DNA of 64,000 bases from Cellvibrio sp. PSBB006 (GCF_002162135.1 NZ_CP021382.1:1302001-1366000); one strand, 5' to 3'; shown: positions 1-9,961, numbered from the stretch's first letter. The notes: generated by a model not told the origin, from the letters alone. Numbers and translations are program-made.

Positions 1-1741
1 CCTTGGGCTGGAAATATAATTCGAATTGTTGTTCATCGAGCGCGCGATGCAAGTCGCCTTCCATCACCAATTGCCGACTGACTTTATCGGCCATTTCCTC
101 GTTGAAAAACTCAATGGAGTCGCGGCCTTTTTCTTTTACCTGATACATCGCGGTATCCGCATAGCGCAAGAGTTCGTGAACCGAATTATTGCGATCGGGA
201 TACACCACCACACCCACACTACAGGTCACGCGCAATTCCATATTGTCGTACACGCAGGGTTGCGAAATAACGGCGCGAATTTTTTCGCTGATTTCACCCG
301 CGCGTAACGCGGCGGTTCCGAGATCCTGATCCAGTACGGTCAGCACCACCACAAATTCATCGCCGCTCAAGCGCGCCACCAGGTCTTCATCGCGCACGGT
401 GCGCGTCAAGCGACTGGCCACTTCCTGCAATACCCGATCACCGACCGGATGCCCCAGTGAATCGTTGATATTCTTGAATTGATCGAGATCGATAAATAAC
501 ACTGCACCGTAATAGGCGTGGCGCTCCGCGCGGCGCAGTTCGTGCTCCAGCCGCTCAACCAGTTGGATACGATTGGGCAATCCGGTCAACGCATCATGGT
601 GCGCCATATATTCCATCTTTGCCTGGGCATTTTTACGTTCTGTCACGTCTACCGATACAATCAGCGCGACTTTTTCGTCGTAAAACGCCATCGGCATAAT
701 ATGGGTTTGCAGATAAATGCTTTCGCCCGTTGCTGTAACAAAAACTTCTTCAAAGACATCAATCGCCTGTCCACCGCTGATAACCCTCTGATCGTTTTGC
801 AACATGGAGTCAATATCAAATACCGAATTTTTTAACAGCTGACGCACATGCTGATTACGCATTTGCTCCTGGGTAAAACCCAACTTGTCGGACAACGCCT
901 TGTTGGCAAACAAATAATAACCCGCGATATTGCGCGCACCGATCATGACCGGAAGGCTATCGATAATCTGCCGCAAGTGCTCTTCACTTTTACGCAAAGC
1001 AAGTTCTACCGCGCGCCGTTTTGCCAGGGACAACTCCACTACATCGAGCAATTGGTTACTGCTGCTGATCAGTTGCGCCAGCTCATCTTTACGCCGCGCC
1101 GGTAGCGGCGTCAGCCGTTGCACACCGGGATGATCGGGATTGATGTTGTTGATTTCACGAGCCAGCTTCGCGAGAGGTTTGGTGAGCGTGAAATAAAATG
1201 CAAAGAACAGCAGCAATACCAACAGCATATTGCGCAATACGCCAGTGAACAAACCCAGTTCTGAACGCGCATAAAAACCCGCTAGCGCCTGGTCCATATC
1301 CACCGAAAAACGGATATTGCCTGCGGTACCTTCGGCATACCCGGCAATCATCAGATCCGCTGAATATTCCTTGCTACTTTGGGTCAGTTGTTCTGTCATC
1401 CAGCGCGTTGTGGAAGGGGGGCGTTCACTGCGCCCCTGGGCGAGAATATTACCGAGTTCATCCGTAATGGTGACCTCATAGATAAAGCCATAGCGCAACA
1501 GTCCGTTGACGACTTCATCGGAAAGTTCATCGTCAAGGGTTTGCACGGAACGGGCAGCAGGCGGCGTGGCCACTTCGATAACCCGATTGATGAGGCTTTC
1601 CAGTTCTTCCTGTTGGTTATGAAAATCGAGGTATAGCTGTGCTGAGCTCATAAAAAAGCTGAGCACAAACGCCAAAATAATACCGATCTTGGCTAATTGA
1701 AAAGAGATGCCGTGAAAAAACGACGGAGGGTTATCTCTCAT
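1..1741 (-). CDS. Membrane GGDEF-EAL c-di-GMP protein with PAS domain, C-terminus cut by window edge
   Basis: I translated the minus strand by eye. The ATG at 1741 directly follows an in-frame TAA, and the frame stays open to the window edge (580 codons). A transmembrane helix (about residues 14-33) is followed by a periplasmic segment, a second helix (about 162-184), a HAMP-like stretch, a PAS domain (about 250-370) and a diguanylate cyclase domain starting at HHDALTGLPNR (about 380). The active-site loop reads SGDEF (459-463) instead of GGDEF, a variant often still active. The last residues, LHRALDEQQFELYFQPK, are the typical beginning of an EAL phosphodiesterase domain, whose catalytic part lies outside the window. 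It probably makes and/or degrades c-di-GMP at the inner membrane in response to a periplasmic or PAS-bound signal. No clear Shine-Dalgarno is seen. Net activity cannot be judged. Confidence 0.85.
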   Translation of the reverse strand, partial: MRDNPPSFFHGISFQLAKIGIILAFVLSFFMSSAQLYLDFHNQQEELESLINRVIEVATPPAARSVQTLDDELSDEVVNGLLRYGFIYEVTITDELGNILAQGRSERPPSTTRWMTEQLTQSSKEYSADLMIAGYAEGTAGNIRFSVDMDQALAGFYARSELGLFTGVLRNMLLVLLLFFAFYFTLTKPLAKLAREINNINPDHPGVQRLTPLPARRKDELAQLISSSNQLLDVVELSLAKRRAVELALRKSEEHLRQIIDSLPVMIGARNIAGYYLFANKALSDKLGFTQEQMRNQHVRQLLKNSVFDIDSMLQNDQRVISGGQAIDVFEEVFVTATGESIYLQTHIMPMAFYDEKVALIVSVDVTERKNAQAKMEYMAHHDALTGLPNRIQLVERLEHELRRAERHAYYGAVLFIDLDQFKNINDSLGHPVGDRVLQEVASRLTRTVRDEDLVARLSGDEFVVVLTVLDQDLGTAALRAGEISEKIRAVISQPCVYDNMELRVTCSVGVVVYPDRNNSVHELLRYADTAMYQVKEKGRDSIEFFNEEMADKVSRQLVMEGDLHRALDEQQFELYFQPK

Positions 1742-1762
1742 TTATACATATGATCCGTGATA

Positions 1763-1789
1763 AAAAAGGAGAGCGCCGCAGCAGCGGCG
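1763..1789 (-). terminator. Probable terminator after ald
   Basis: A perfect 6-bp GC stem (CGCCGC/GCGGCG, loop of 4) at 1774-1789 is followed, on the minus strand after six bases, by six T residues (1762-1767). It lies about 85 bp downstream of the alanine dehydrogenase stop and just upstream of the GGDEF-EAL gene. The gap between stem and T-run makes it weaker than a textbook site. Confidence 0.45.
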
Positions 1790-1872
1790 AGAAAATTAGT
1801 GTGGACAGGCCCTGGCTGAAGTATAGATCAATATCGATTGAACGAATCCCGCAGACTAACTTTTTATACTAA

Positions 1873-2988
1873 TTATTCACGTGCCACCCGGTCGGCGGCT
1901 CGCCATGAAATACCCAACGATTCCGCCACGGCGGCATGGGTCAATTCGCCGCGCAGTATATTGATACCGGCCAACAAATGCGGGTCAGCAAGGGCCGCTG
2001 GCAGGCCTCCACCCGCCAACGCAAGTACATAAGGCAAGGTAGCATTGGTTAATGCCATAGTTGCGGTGCGAGCCACAGCACTGGGGATATTGGCCACGCA
2101 GTAATGCACCACACCATCGATAACGTAAGTCGGTTGTTCGTGCGTGGTGGGCTTGGAGGTGGCAAAACAACCGCCTTGGTCAATCGCCACATCCACCAGC
2201 ACACTGCCATTTTGCATGCGGGAAATCTGTTCGCGGCTCAGCAGCTTCGGTGCGCTGGCACCGGCGATTAATACTGCACCAACAATGAGGTCTGCTTCCA
2301 TTGCCAGGTCTTCCAGACGCGCCAGTGTCATAAACTCGAATTGCACGCGTCCCGCAAATATTGCATCCAGTTCGCGCAAACGCGGCAGGGATTTATCCAA
2401 TACCGTCACCCTGGCGCCCATCCCCAACGCTACCCGGGCAGCCTGGGTACCCACCACGCCGCCACCGAGGATAACCACATTGGCCGGTGCAACACCGGGC
2501 ACGCCGCCCAGCAACACACCCCGACCACCCTGGGCTATTTCCAGATGGTGAGCCCCGGCTTGCACGGCGATCCGCCCCGCCACTTCGGACATAGGTGCCA
2601 ACAGTGGCAAGCGCCCCTGGGCATCGGTTACGGTTTCGTAGGCAATACATGTGGCGTGGGAGGCTTGCAAGGCACGCGCAAGTTTTTCGTCGGCAGCTAA
2701 GTGCAAATAGGTAAATAACAGGTGATCCGCGCGCAAATAATCATATTCCGTTACTTGCGGTTCTTTGACCTTAACAACCAGCTCCGCCGCCTGGTAAACC
2801 TCTGCGGTTGTGGCCAGTACACGGGCACCGGCTCGCTGATAATGTTCATCAACAAAGCCGATCACATGACCGCAATGTTGCTGGACAAATACTTCATGGC
2901 CGCGCGTCGTTAGTTCCTGTACCGCCGCCGGTGTTAAACCAACACGATGTTCCCCGGCTTTAACTTCTTTGGGCACCCCCACGCGCAT
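1873..2988 (-). CDS. ald: Alanine dehydrogenase
   Basis: 371 aa, the usual length. It catalyses NAD-dependent oxidative deamination of L-alanine to pyruvate and ammonium in the cytoplasm. The N-terminus MRVGVPKEVKAGEHRVGLTP is the family signature, followed by VKVKEPQ (substrate-binding lysine region), HHLEIAQGGRGVLLGGVPGV, and a Rossmann fold VVILGGGVVGTQAARVALG (about residues 170-190) for NAD. The ATG at 2988 is the natural start. It stands alone between ttcA and the GGDEF-EAL gene, all on the minus strand, with a 195-bp upstream gap that carries a REP-like palindrome and presumably its promoter. No Lrp-type regulator is adjacent. Confidence 0.96.
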   Translation of the reverse strand: MRVGVPKEVKAGEHRVGLTPAAVQELTTRGHEVFVQQHCGHVIGFVDEHYQRAGARVLATTAEVYQAAELVVKVKEPQVTEYDYLRADHLLFTYLHLAADEKLARALQASHATCIAYETVTDAQGRLPLLAPMSEVAGRIAVQAGAHHLEIAQGGRGVLLGGVPGVAPANVVILGGGVVGTQAARVALGMGARVTVLDKSLPRLRELDAIFAGRVQFEFMTLARLEDLAMEADLIVGAVLIAGASAPKLLSREQISRMQNGSVLVDVAIDQGGCFATSKPTTHEQPTYVIDGVVHYCVANIPSAVARTATMALTNATLPYVLALAGGGLPAALADPHLLAGINILRGELTHAAVAESLGISWRAADRVARE

Positions 2989-3077
2989 AACTTACTCCCA
3001 TCTCAGGTCGATCATTATCAATCAGTATAGGCAAGCTATTGGAGGCAAAAAAAGAGAAGACGTTGCAAAACCCGTAG

Positions 3078-3103
3078 GTCGGATTAGCACAGCGTAATCC
3101 GAC
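3078..3103. repeat. REP-like palindrome
   Basis: A perfect 9-bp inverted repeat GTCGGATTA / TAATCCGAC with an 8-base spacer, preceded by GTAG and followed by ACAC, lies in the gap between ttcA and ald. It resembles a dispersed intergenic palindrome I know from many gammaproteobacterial genomes. I see only this copy in the window. It could also act as a weak hairpin after ttcA. Confidence 0.6.
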
Positions 3104-3183
3104 ACACAAAGCATTCAAGGGAACCAGCCAAATGCACTAACGCATCTGATTTAAGACATTCGCACAAAAATTATTAACGAAAA

Positions 3184-4068
3184 TCAAACCTGAACCGCAT
3201 CAATGTACTGCACCACTGGCGAACGATCGAAATTCAATTCGTCACCACCATCGCCAAGCTCCCCGCCCGGCTGGATCTGTAAATCACGGAAATTAAACAA
3301 GCTGTCATCCGCCAGTTGCGAAGGAACCACATTTTTGATGGCCGAGAAGATCGTTTCTGTGCGACCAGGATTCTGCTTCTCCCAGTCATTCAACATTTGC
3401 TTGATCACCTGACGTTGCAGGTTCTCCTGCGAACCACAGAGGTTGCAAGGAATAATCGGGAAACCTTTGGCTTCAGCAAATTCCGCAATATCCTCTTCGC
3501 GACAATAGGCCAAGGGACGAATCAGAATATTGCGTTTGTCATCAGCCAATAATTTCGGTGGCATGGCTTTGAGTTTGCCGCCGTAAAACATGTTCAGGAA
3601 TAAGGTTTCAATAATGTCGTCACGATGATGGCCCAGGGCAATCTTGGTCGCGCCGATATCGTTGGCAAAACCGTACAGCGTCCCGCGACGCAAACGCGAG
3701 CAAAGTCCGCAGGTGGTTTTACCTTCCGGCACCACTTCCTTGACGATACTGTAGGTATCTTTTTCGATGATATGAAACGGCACGCCCAATTCGGTCAGGT
3801 ATTGCGGCAACACATGCTCGGGGAAACCCGGCTGTTTCTGGTCCATGTTGACCGCCACGATATCGAAGGTGATAGGAGCGGTTTTTTGCAGGCTCATCAG
3901 GATATCCAGCATAGTGTAGGAATCCTTGCCGCCGGACAGGCACACCATCACCTTATCGCCATCTTCAATCATGTTGTAATCAGTGATCGCGCTGCCGACC
4001 TGCCGCCGCAAGCGCTTTTGCAGTTTGTTAAATTCGAGGCGTTCTTTGCGGACGTGTAATTCTTTCAT
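3184..4068 (-). CDS. ttcA: tRNA 2-thiocytidine-32 biosynthesis protein TtcA
   Basis: Iron-sulfur enzyme that thiolates cytidine 32 of certain tRNAs. The PP-loop SGGKDS (residues 45-50) binds and activates ATP. Two CxxC pairs, in [12 protein letters not shown] and PCNLCGSQ, supply the three-cysteine [Fe-S] site region, and [20 protein letters not shown] is the TtcA signature. I chose the ATG at 4068 (294 aa, [20 protein letters not shown]) because family members begin just before the NKLQKRLRR block. An in-frame ATG at 4200 would add 44 residues with no family similarity. Cysteine desulfurases that could provide sulfur (IscS, SufS) are encoded later in the window. Confidence 0.95.
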   Translation of the reverse strand: MKELHVRKERLEFNKLQKRLRRQVGSAITDYNMIEDGDKVMVCLSGGKDSYTMLDILMSLQKTAPITFDIVAVNMDQKQPGFPEHVLPQYLTELGVPFHIIEKDTYSIVKEVVPEGKTTCGLCSRLRRGTLYGFANDIGATKIALGHHRDDIIETLFLNMFYGGKLKAMPPKLLADDKRNILIRPLAYCREEDIAEFAEAKGFPIIPCNLCGSQENLQRQVIKQMLNDWEKQNPGRTETIFSAIKNVVPSQLADDSLFNFRDLQIQPGGELGDGGDELNFDRSPVVQYIDAVQV

Positions 4069-4384
4069 AGGAATCTTCTGCGGGCTGGCCGTGGATTGGA
4101 CGACGTAAGGGCGGAGCCAAGGCGCGCATTGTACGGATTTTACCCATGAGAGGGAATGACTCTCGCCGAGCATCTTTTGCCAGTCATGGCTGAACGACAT
4201 GGCTTGCCGCTTTGCCGCCGGCCAGGCAAAACATTGCCGCTTCGGGTGCTATAACATGAATCAATCCGCCTTCATGGCCAGCCGAGGCGCCGCAATTGCA
4301 CAGAAAACGGCAACAACTGCCGCTGGCACAGGCTTTGCTCCAGTGATGTCAGTAAAACGATTCTGATGTCTGGAGAAATTGTCG

Positions 4385-5152
4385 ATGACTCTGTTGCGCG
4401 CGGTCCTGCAAAAACTTACCACCAAAACACTGACGGGCAGTGAAGCCCAGCATGCTGCCCCTCTGGCAGCTGCGCACGAGGGTTGTGCCACATTGCAACA
4501 ACTCCAGGCCAGTCGCCAGATTCTGGAGGTTGTTCCCGCCGGCCAACACCGCAGTTACCAAAGCATGATTATCGCCATCGACGTTGAGCGGAACCTGCTG
4601 TGGATGGATGACCTTTTCCCCGAACAAAACTTTCTGGAAACCGGCGATGAAATCACGGTGCGTCATCACCGCAATGGTGAAGTCCTGGCGTTCACCACAC
4701 CTATTATTGCCTGGGGTTCCCGCTTCGGGGCCAGTGGTATCGCCGTGGTATTGCCTGAGAATGTCCGATACCAGCCGCGCCGGATGAGTCCGCGTTGTGA
4801 TTTGAGCAATCACACCCCCATCACCGCCAAAATCCGCCTGATGGGACAGGATGCCTGCTACGGTACGGTAAAAGATTTATCCGGCGCGGGATTGTGCGTA
4901 TTGGTGCCGGGCAACCTGCTTAATCAATTGCATCGCGATACGGCCGTGCCCTTGTGCGAAGTGCATTTGAGTAAGGAATTGCATATTTACTGCCGCGCGA
5001 GGGTGCGCGCTTTCCGGTTGTGTCGCGAACCCTATCGGGCAACGCGTATCAGCCTGGAATTTGTGGATCTCCAGCCGCGCCGCCAACAGCAACTGCAAGC
5101 GTTTGTTGATCGTCTGACACCGGGTTGCATCGCTGATTCACGCGCAGCCTGA
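4385..5152 (+). CDS. PilZ-domain c-di-GMP receptor, YcgR-like
   Basis: 255 aa. The N-terminal part (about 35-115) has the pattern of the YcgR-type beta-barrel domain (SMIIAIDVERNLLWMDDLFP). The C-terminal part carries PilZ motifs: an arginine cluster RYQPRRMSPR followed by DLSGAGLCVLV (DxSxxG), which together bind c-di-GMP. This suggests a flagellar-brake or other effector. The start is the ATG at 4385, with GGAG at 4372-4375; a TTG two codons earlier is too close to that site. The Aer-like chemoreceptor follows 109 bp downstream, so both may act on motility. A hairpin (CACGCGC/GCGCGTG, 5139-5161) straddles the stop codon. Effect and partner are inferred. Confidence 0.85.
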   Translation: MTLLRAVLQKLTTKTLTGSEAQHAAPLAAAHEGCATLQQLQASRQILEVVPAGQHRSYQSMIIAIDVERNLLWMDDLFPEQNFLETGDEITVRHHRNGEVLAFTTPIIAWGSRFGASGIAVVLPENVRYQPRRMSPRCDLSNHTPITAKIRLMGQDACYGTVKDLSGAGLCVLVPGNLLNQLHRDTAVPLCEVHLSKELHIYCRARVRAFRLCREPYRATRISLEFVDLQPRRQQQLQAFVDRLTPGCIADSRAA

Positions 5153-5261
5153 CGGCGCGTGTTCATAATCTGCCAAGTTCTTGATTCTGATCTAAACTCT
5201 TCGCCAATTAAGTCGATAATCTATTGAACTTTGTACCTGTTTGACGATGTAAGGATGTGTG

Positions 5262-6833
5262 ATGCGCAATAACGGCCCGGTCACCGGCAGAGAAGTGTTT
5301 GTCTCCGCCACTGACGAAATTGTTTCTTCCTCGGATATCCACGGCAATATCCTTTTCTGCAACGAGACTTTCCGACGCATTTCCGGCTATAGCCACGATG
5401 AGCTGATCAACCAGCCGCACAATATCCTGCGCCACCCCCAGATGCCGCGCGAAGCCTTTGGCATGTTGTGGACGGCGCTGAAGGCTGGCAAGCCGTGGAT
5501 GGGCATCATCATCAACCGCTGCAAGAACGGTGATCACTATTGGGTGGACGCTTACGTGACTCCCCTGCGTGACCGGGGCCAGATTCAGGGTTACGAATCT
5601 GTGCGGGTCAAACCGGATGCCGCGTGCATTACGCGCGCCGCGCAGGTTTATGAGCGGCTGCAAGCGGGCAAGTCCATCTATTCTCCCCTCGCTCATCTCT
5701 GGAGTCGTTTTAGCAATGCCATCCTGACGTTCATCTCCAGTCTGCTGCTTTTGTGTATCGGCAGTTTCCTGTCTGGCTTGTTTAGCAGTAGCGTTTTTCC
5801 GGGGCTGATTATCATCAGCGGATTGATCAGTACGCTCGTTTATCAATTTCAACGGGGCAGTCTCCAACACGCATTGGCCGACGCACGGATGGTTATCCAC
5901 GACCCGGTTGCCGCTTATATCTATACCGGGCGCAGCGACGCCATGGGTGAAATCCTGTTTGCACAACTAGCCTTGAAGGCTCGCCTGCGAACAGCGCTGG
6001 GGCGGTTTGCGGAGTCATCGCGGGAATTGCATCAGAAGTCTGATGCCGCCCACGCCCAATCCCGTAAAACCCACGCAGGTATGAACGAACAACAACAGGA
6101 AACCAGCAGCGTCGCCCACGCCATGCAGCAGATGTCACTGGCTGTGCAGGAAGTCGCCAATGGCGCCACGCAAACCTATTCCGCAACCAATGCGGCGATC
6201 AGCGAAGTCGATAAGGGCAACAAGGTCATTGAGGGGGCGAATACGGCGATTGCTGATTTGTCCGGCACCGTCGGGGATCTGGGGATGGTACTGGATCGCC
6301 TATCCGCCGATAGCAGCAAGATTGCCAGCGTGGTCGATGTTATTCGCAGTATCGCTGAACAAACCAATCTCCTCGCCCTGAACGCCGCCATTGAAGCGGC
6401 TCGTGCCGGCGAACAAGGGCGCGGTTTTGCCGTGGTGGCCGATGAAGTGCGTACCCTCGCCCAACGCACCCAGGAATCCACTGCGCACATTCAGGACATC
6501 ATCAGCAACCTGAGCAAAGCTACGGACGATGCTGGCCAGCGAATGGATAACTGCCAGAACCTGGTAGAGCGCAGTGTGAGTGAAATGGAGAATGTCAGGA
6601 ATGCCCTGGCGTCTATCTCGCATTCCGTGAGCAGTATCGACCAGATGTCCCATCAAATTGCCGCCGCTGCAGAAGAGCAATCTTCCATGGCTGTGGAGAT
6701 CGAACGCAATACCTCTGCCATTGCCAAGATCTCCGACCACTCGCAAACGGAGATCGAAGCTTCCGACGCCCTGACCCGCGAAATGGCACAACTATCCAAA
6801 CGGCAGTTGGATCTGGTGGTGCGCTTCAGGTAA
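5262..6833 (+). CDS. Aer-like methyl-accepting chemotaxis protein with N-terminal PAS domain
   Basis: 523 aa. An N-terminal PAS domain (about 10-115) contains [19 protein letters not shown], closely like the FAD-binding PAS of Aer energy-taxis receptors. A hydrophobic stretch (about 148-190, two short membrane segments with little between them) follows, then a cytoplasmic signalling domain whose hairpin tip [19 protein letters not shown] (about 370-388) is the CheA/CheW contact. There is no periplasmic sensor domain, so it probably senses redox or respiration from inside the cell. The start is the ATG at 5262 behind AAGGA (5251-5255); a GTG one codon upstream is too close. Flavin binding is inferred from similarity only. 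Confidence 0.92.
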   Translation: MRNNGPVTGREVFVSATDEIVSSSDIHGNILFCNETFRRISGYSHDELINQPHNILRHPQMPREAFGMLWTALKAGKPWMGIIINRCKNGDHYWVDAYVTPLRDRGQIQGYESVRVKPDAACITRAAQVYERLQAGKSIYSPLAHLWSRFSNAILTFISSLLLLCIGSFLSGLFSSSVFPGLIIISGLISTLVYQFQRGSLQHALADARMVIHDPVAAYIYTGRSDAMGEILFAQLALKARLRTALGRFAESSRELHQKSDAAHAQSRKTHAGMNEQQQETSSVAHAMQQMSLAVQEVANGATQTYSATNAAISEVDKGNKVIEGANTAIADLSGTVGDLGMVLDRLSADSSKIASVVDVIRSIAEQTNLLALNAAIEAARAGEQGRGFAVVADEVRTLAQRTQESTAHIQDIISNLSKATDDAGQRMDNCQNLVERSVSEMENVRNALASISHSVSSIDQMSHQIAAAAEEQSSMAVEIERNTSAIAKISDHSQTEIEASDALTREMAQLSKRQLDLVVRFR

Positions 6834-6843
6834 CAGTGTGATG

Positions 6844-6904
6844 GATTCACCTTGACGCCCCCGCCCCAAGTTATGACACTACCGCGCTCGACGCGAGGTG
6901 AATC
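6844..6904. repeat. Spaced inverted repeat downstream of the chemoreceptor
   Basis: GATTCACCT (6844-6852) and AGGTGAATC (6896-6904) are perfect 9-bp inverted arms, 43 bases apart, in the 260-bp gap between the Aer-like gene and bioA. It may be an RNA hairpin after the chemoreceptor gene. I found no BirA-type operator (TTGTAAACC/GGTTTACAA) in this gap. Confidence 0.35.
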
Positions 6905-7093
6905 ATAATTCTGCAACGTCACAACAAAAGTCACATCGACCGGTATGAATTAGCCGCATGCATCGTGGTCGAAGCGCAATCCTGCGGTTGCATTGCCCTA
7001 TTCCGATTAACATCGATCACCCGCACCGATCAACTGGGGTAAGCTTGCGCACCTGAACTGACGACTTTATTTAACGGAATCTGATAAGACCTC

Positions 7094-8404
7094 ATGCTCG
7101 ACAAATCCACGCTCTCTACTGATGAAATCCTTGCCTTTGACCAGGCTCACGTCTGGCACCCCTATGCTGCCTTTCCCAACCCTGCGCCTGTCTACCCGGT
7201 CAGCCATGCCGAAGGCGTTCGTTTGCATCTCACCGACGGGCGTCAATTGATTGATGGCACAGCCTCCTGGTGGAGTGTGTTGCATGGCTACAATCACCCG
7301 GTATTGAACAAGGCGGTGGAAAATCAACTGGCCAAGGTCGCCCACGTCATGCTCGGTGGGCTGACCCATGAACCCGTGGCTCGCCTGGCCAAGCAATTAG
7401 TGGACATTACGCCCGACGGATTGAACAAGGTTTTTTTCTCCGATTCGGGTTCGGTCGCCATAGAAATTGCGCTGAAGATGGCTCTGCAATACTGGTTTGC
7501 CCAAGGCCAGCACCAACGCACCCAATTCCTGGCCTTGCGGAGCGGTTATCACGGCGACACCTTCGCCGCCATGTCCGTATGTGACCCGGTCAGCGGCATG
7601 CACGGCATGTTTAACCAGTTTCTCAAGCACCACATCTTCACCGAGGCGCCCGCTTGCAAGTTCGACGAAGAGTGGGACGAGCGTCACCTGATTAATTTCT
7701 CTCACCTGATCCAACAGCATCGCCAGAAAATTGCAGCCGTTGTGCTTGAGCCTATCGCCCAGAATGCCGGCGGCATGCGCTTTTATTCGCCGCATTATTT
7801 GCGCCGGGTGCGGGAGTTGTGTACGCAATTCGATGTGCTGTTGATTGCCGATGAAATTGCCACAGGTTTTGGCCGTACCGGCGAACTCTTTGCCTGCGAC
7901 CATGCGCGTATCAGTCCCGACATTATGTGTCTCGGCAAAGCCTTGACCGGCGGTTACATCACCCTCGCCGCCACCCTGTGCAACGACAAGGTGAGCGACA
8001 TGATTTCCCAAAATGGTGCTGGCGCCTTTATGCATGGCCCGACGTTTATGGGTAATCCCCTCGCCTGTGCGGTGGGAATCGCGAGTGTGAATCTGTTGTT
8101 GAAAAGCCATTGGCAGTTGCAGGTGGCCAGCATTCAGACTCAATTAGCTCAGGAGCTGGAAGCCTGTCGCGATCTGCCAGCGGTGGAGGACGTAAGGGTA
8201 TTGGGTGCTATCGGCGTGGTGGAATTGAAGCAGCTTCCGCCTATGGCCAGTATCCAGGCGCGTTTTGTAGAAGAAGGGGTGTGGGTCCGCCCTTTCGGCA
8301 AGTTGGTCTACCTGATGCCCTCCTACGTCATCAAACCCGATGAGTTGCGTCATTTGACGCGCAGCATTTATCAGGTTCTCAGCGAGCTGGACGCAGGCGA
8401 GTAG
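7094..8404 (+). CDS. bioA: Adenosylmethionine-8-amino-7-oxononanoate aminotransferase
   Basis: 436 aa PLP enzyme of biotin synthesis. It transfers an amino group from S-adenosylmethionine to 7-keto-8-aminopelargonate (KAPA), giving diaminopelargonate. Family marks are VWHPYAAF near the start (W and Y at the substrate site), DGTASWWSVLHGYNHP, SGYHGDTFAAMSVCDP, LIADEIATGFGRTGELFACD, and the PLP lysine in CLGKALTGGYITLAATL. It is monocistronic here; the rest of the biotin pathway (bioBFHCD) is not in the window. The ATG at 7094 matches family N-termini, but the ribosome-binding site is poor. Confidence 0.96.
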   Translation: MLDKSTLSTDEILAFDQAHVWHPYAAFPNPAPVYPVSHAEGVRLHLTDGRQLIDGTASWWSVLHGYNHPVLNKAVENQLAKVAHVMLGGLTHEPVARLAKQLVDITPDGLNKVFFSDSGSVAIEIALKMALQYWFAQGQHQRTQFLALRSGYHGDTFAAMSVCDPVSGMHGMFNQFLKHHIFTEAPACKFDEEWDERHLINFSHLIQQHRQKIAAVVLEPIAQNAGGMRFYSPHYLRRVRELCTQFDVLLIADEIATGFGRTGELFACDHARISPDIMCLGKALTGGYITLAATLCNDKVSDMISQNGAGAFMHGPTFMGNPLACAVGIASVNLLLKSHWQLQVASIQTQLAQELEACRDLPAVEDVRVLGAIGVVELKQLPPMASIQARFVEEGVWVRPFGKLVYLMPSYVIKPDELRHLTRSIYQVLSELDAGE

Positions 8405-8495
8405 CAGGTTCATCGCGCATCCAGGGGCGTTGGCGCCGTATATAAGGAAAGACTGCTATCCTTAATAATCAATTGACGCCTTTTTCAAGATAGCT

Positions 8496-9419
8496 ATGTT
8501 CGCCATGAAATCGTTACTTGCCCTGCTTATCCCGCTGATGGCGATTGTCGCAGTACCCGGCTATGCCAATGACCGTGACAAGGATGCGATGGTATACCGC
8601 TATTGGGATTGGGGTATTACGCCGCAGCGGGACGATTACCAGGTAGCGATACTTAAGCTCGCATTAGAGAAAACCCGCTCCACACATGGCGATTACAAGA
8701 TTGAGCGCAAACTCGAAACCCTCAGTCGTTCGCGCGCGCATCGCGCCATTGCCCAAGGCGAATTTCTTAATATCCATGCCAGCCCTTTGCGTCCCCTGCT
8801 CACTGAGCAGGATCGCCGCGAGCAAATGGAAGAAAGCATCCCCGTTAAAATTCCGTTGATGAAAAGCCTGCTCGGCTATCGCAGTCTGATCATCCGCCGC
8901 CGTGACTATGAACAATTCAGTGAAATAACCGACGCTGCAAAATTGAAAAGCCTGGTCGCGGGTCAGGGGCGCGGCTGGACCGATATCAGCATTTATGAGC
9001 ACAACAAGTATCAGGTGCGCGGCGACGCTGAATATTTCACCCTTTTTTCCATGTTACTGGCGGGACGCTTCGACTACATTCCGCTCAGCGTGATTGAAGT
9101 CAACGGCGCCTTGTCGCGCTTTGAGCAATATTCCGACAGTCTGATGGTACTGCCGGACCTTATGCTCTATTACCCGCTACCCACCCTGTTCCATGTCAGC
9201 GCCAAACATCCAGCTTTGGCAGACCGCCTTGAGCGCGGACTCACCCAAGCCAGGCAGGACGGCTCCCTCGACCGCTTGTTCGAGCAGCATTTTTCCGAGC
9301 AGGTGCAGCAAATGAAGAGCGCAAAACTGCGCGTCTTTGTGTTGGAAAACCCCGGTGTTCCGACTGAAATGGGACTGGATCAACCGCTGTTATTAAGCCC
9401 CAAACAAAACACGCCCTAG
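8496..9419 (+). CDS. Periplasmic solute-binding-like protein, family 3 type, orphan
   Basis: 307 aa. An N-terminal signal peptide (MKSLLALLIPLMAIVAVPGYA, cut about residue 24) is followed by a two-lobe fold typical of amino-acid-type binding proteins, with a C-terminal LERGLTQARQDGSLDRLFEQH that is characteristic of this fold. No ABC permease or ATPase gene is nearby, so it may be a sensor or stand-alone protein; the ligand cannot be told. A second possible start is the ATG at 8505. Its TAG stop shares the sequence CTAG with the stop codon of the convergent usp gene, so the two genes overlap by four bases with no room for a terminator between them. Confidence 0.75.
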   Translation: MFAMKSLLALLIPLMAIVAVPGYANDRDKDAMVYRYWDWGITPQRDDYQVAILKLALEKTRSTHGDYKIERKLETLSRSRAHRAIAQGEFLNIHASPLRPLLTEQDRREQMEESIPVKIPLMKSLLGYRSLIIRRRDYEQFSEITDAAKLKSLVAGQGRGWTDISIYEHNKYQVRGDAEYFTLFSMLLAGRFDYIPLSVIEVNGALSRFEQYSDSLMVLPDLMLYYPLPTLFHVSAKHPALADRLERGLTQARQDGSLDRLFEQHFSEQVQQMKSAKLRVFVLENPGVPTEMGLDQPLLLSPKQNTP

Positions 9420-9877
9420 CGAAATACCATCACGGGAATGGTGGTGTCGCTCAGGACTTTTTGCGTCTCACTGCCGAGAAATAATTTATTCAGTCCTTTG
9501 CGTCCGTGGGATGCCATAAACACTGCATCGCACCCGTACTTTTCCACCGCCTTGACGATTTCTTCGTGAGGGCTTGATGACATCGGTGTTGTGACTTCAC
9601 AAACAACACCTCTTGCCTGAGCTGCGTCTGCAACTTTCTGGACGATTTCCTGGGCTTGTTGTTGCGACTGTTGATCGAAACGTTGCTGGAGTTCTTCGCT
9701 GTACAGGTTCGGGTCGTACATCAACCCTGCTGTTGCCGGGGGGATGAAGCGGTAGGGTTCGGCCACCGAGATGGCGACAAGGGCGGCGTCTACCTGCCCA
9801 GCAAAGTCCACCGCAGCGGTGACGGCTTTTTCGGATAGGGGTGATCCGTCGGTTGGGACAAGGATTTTGGTAAACAT
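9416..9877 (-). CDS. Universal stress protein, UspA family
   Basis: 153 aa single Usp domain. MFTKILVPTDGSPLSEKAV opens the fold, and the C-terminal ATP-binding motif G-2x-G-9x-G(S/T) is partly represented by ASHGRKGLNKLFLGSETQKV. It is a cytoplasmic nucleotide-binding protein, linked in relatives to starvation or low-oxygen survival. The upstream region has an FNR/ANR-like box placed exactly at -41.5 from a predicted start site (see 9962-10003), which suggests induction when oxygen is limiting. The start is the ATG at 9877, behind AGGAGT (the complement of actcct, 9885-9890). Confidence 0.92.
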   Translation of the reverse strand: MFTKILVPTDGSPLSEKAVTAAVDFAGQVDAALVAISVAEPYRFIPPATAGLMYDPNLYSEELQQRFDQQSQQQAQEIVQKVADAAQARGVVCEVTTPMSSSPHEEIVKAVEKYGCDAVFMASHGRKGLNKLFLGSETQKVLSDTTIPVMVFR

Positions 9878-9961
9878 GGTTGCGACTCCTTCTTTTTGGG
9901 AATGGTTGTCTTGTTAGTTGACAACGTACCGCCGGTATCATTTCGTTTGGCGGCTAGTTCC

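Noticed and set aside
6834..7093. A BirA-controlled biotin promoter before bioA
   Set aside because: No TTGTAAACC/GGTTTACAA pair is seen in the 260-bp gap.
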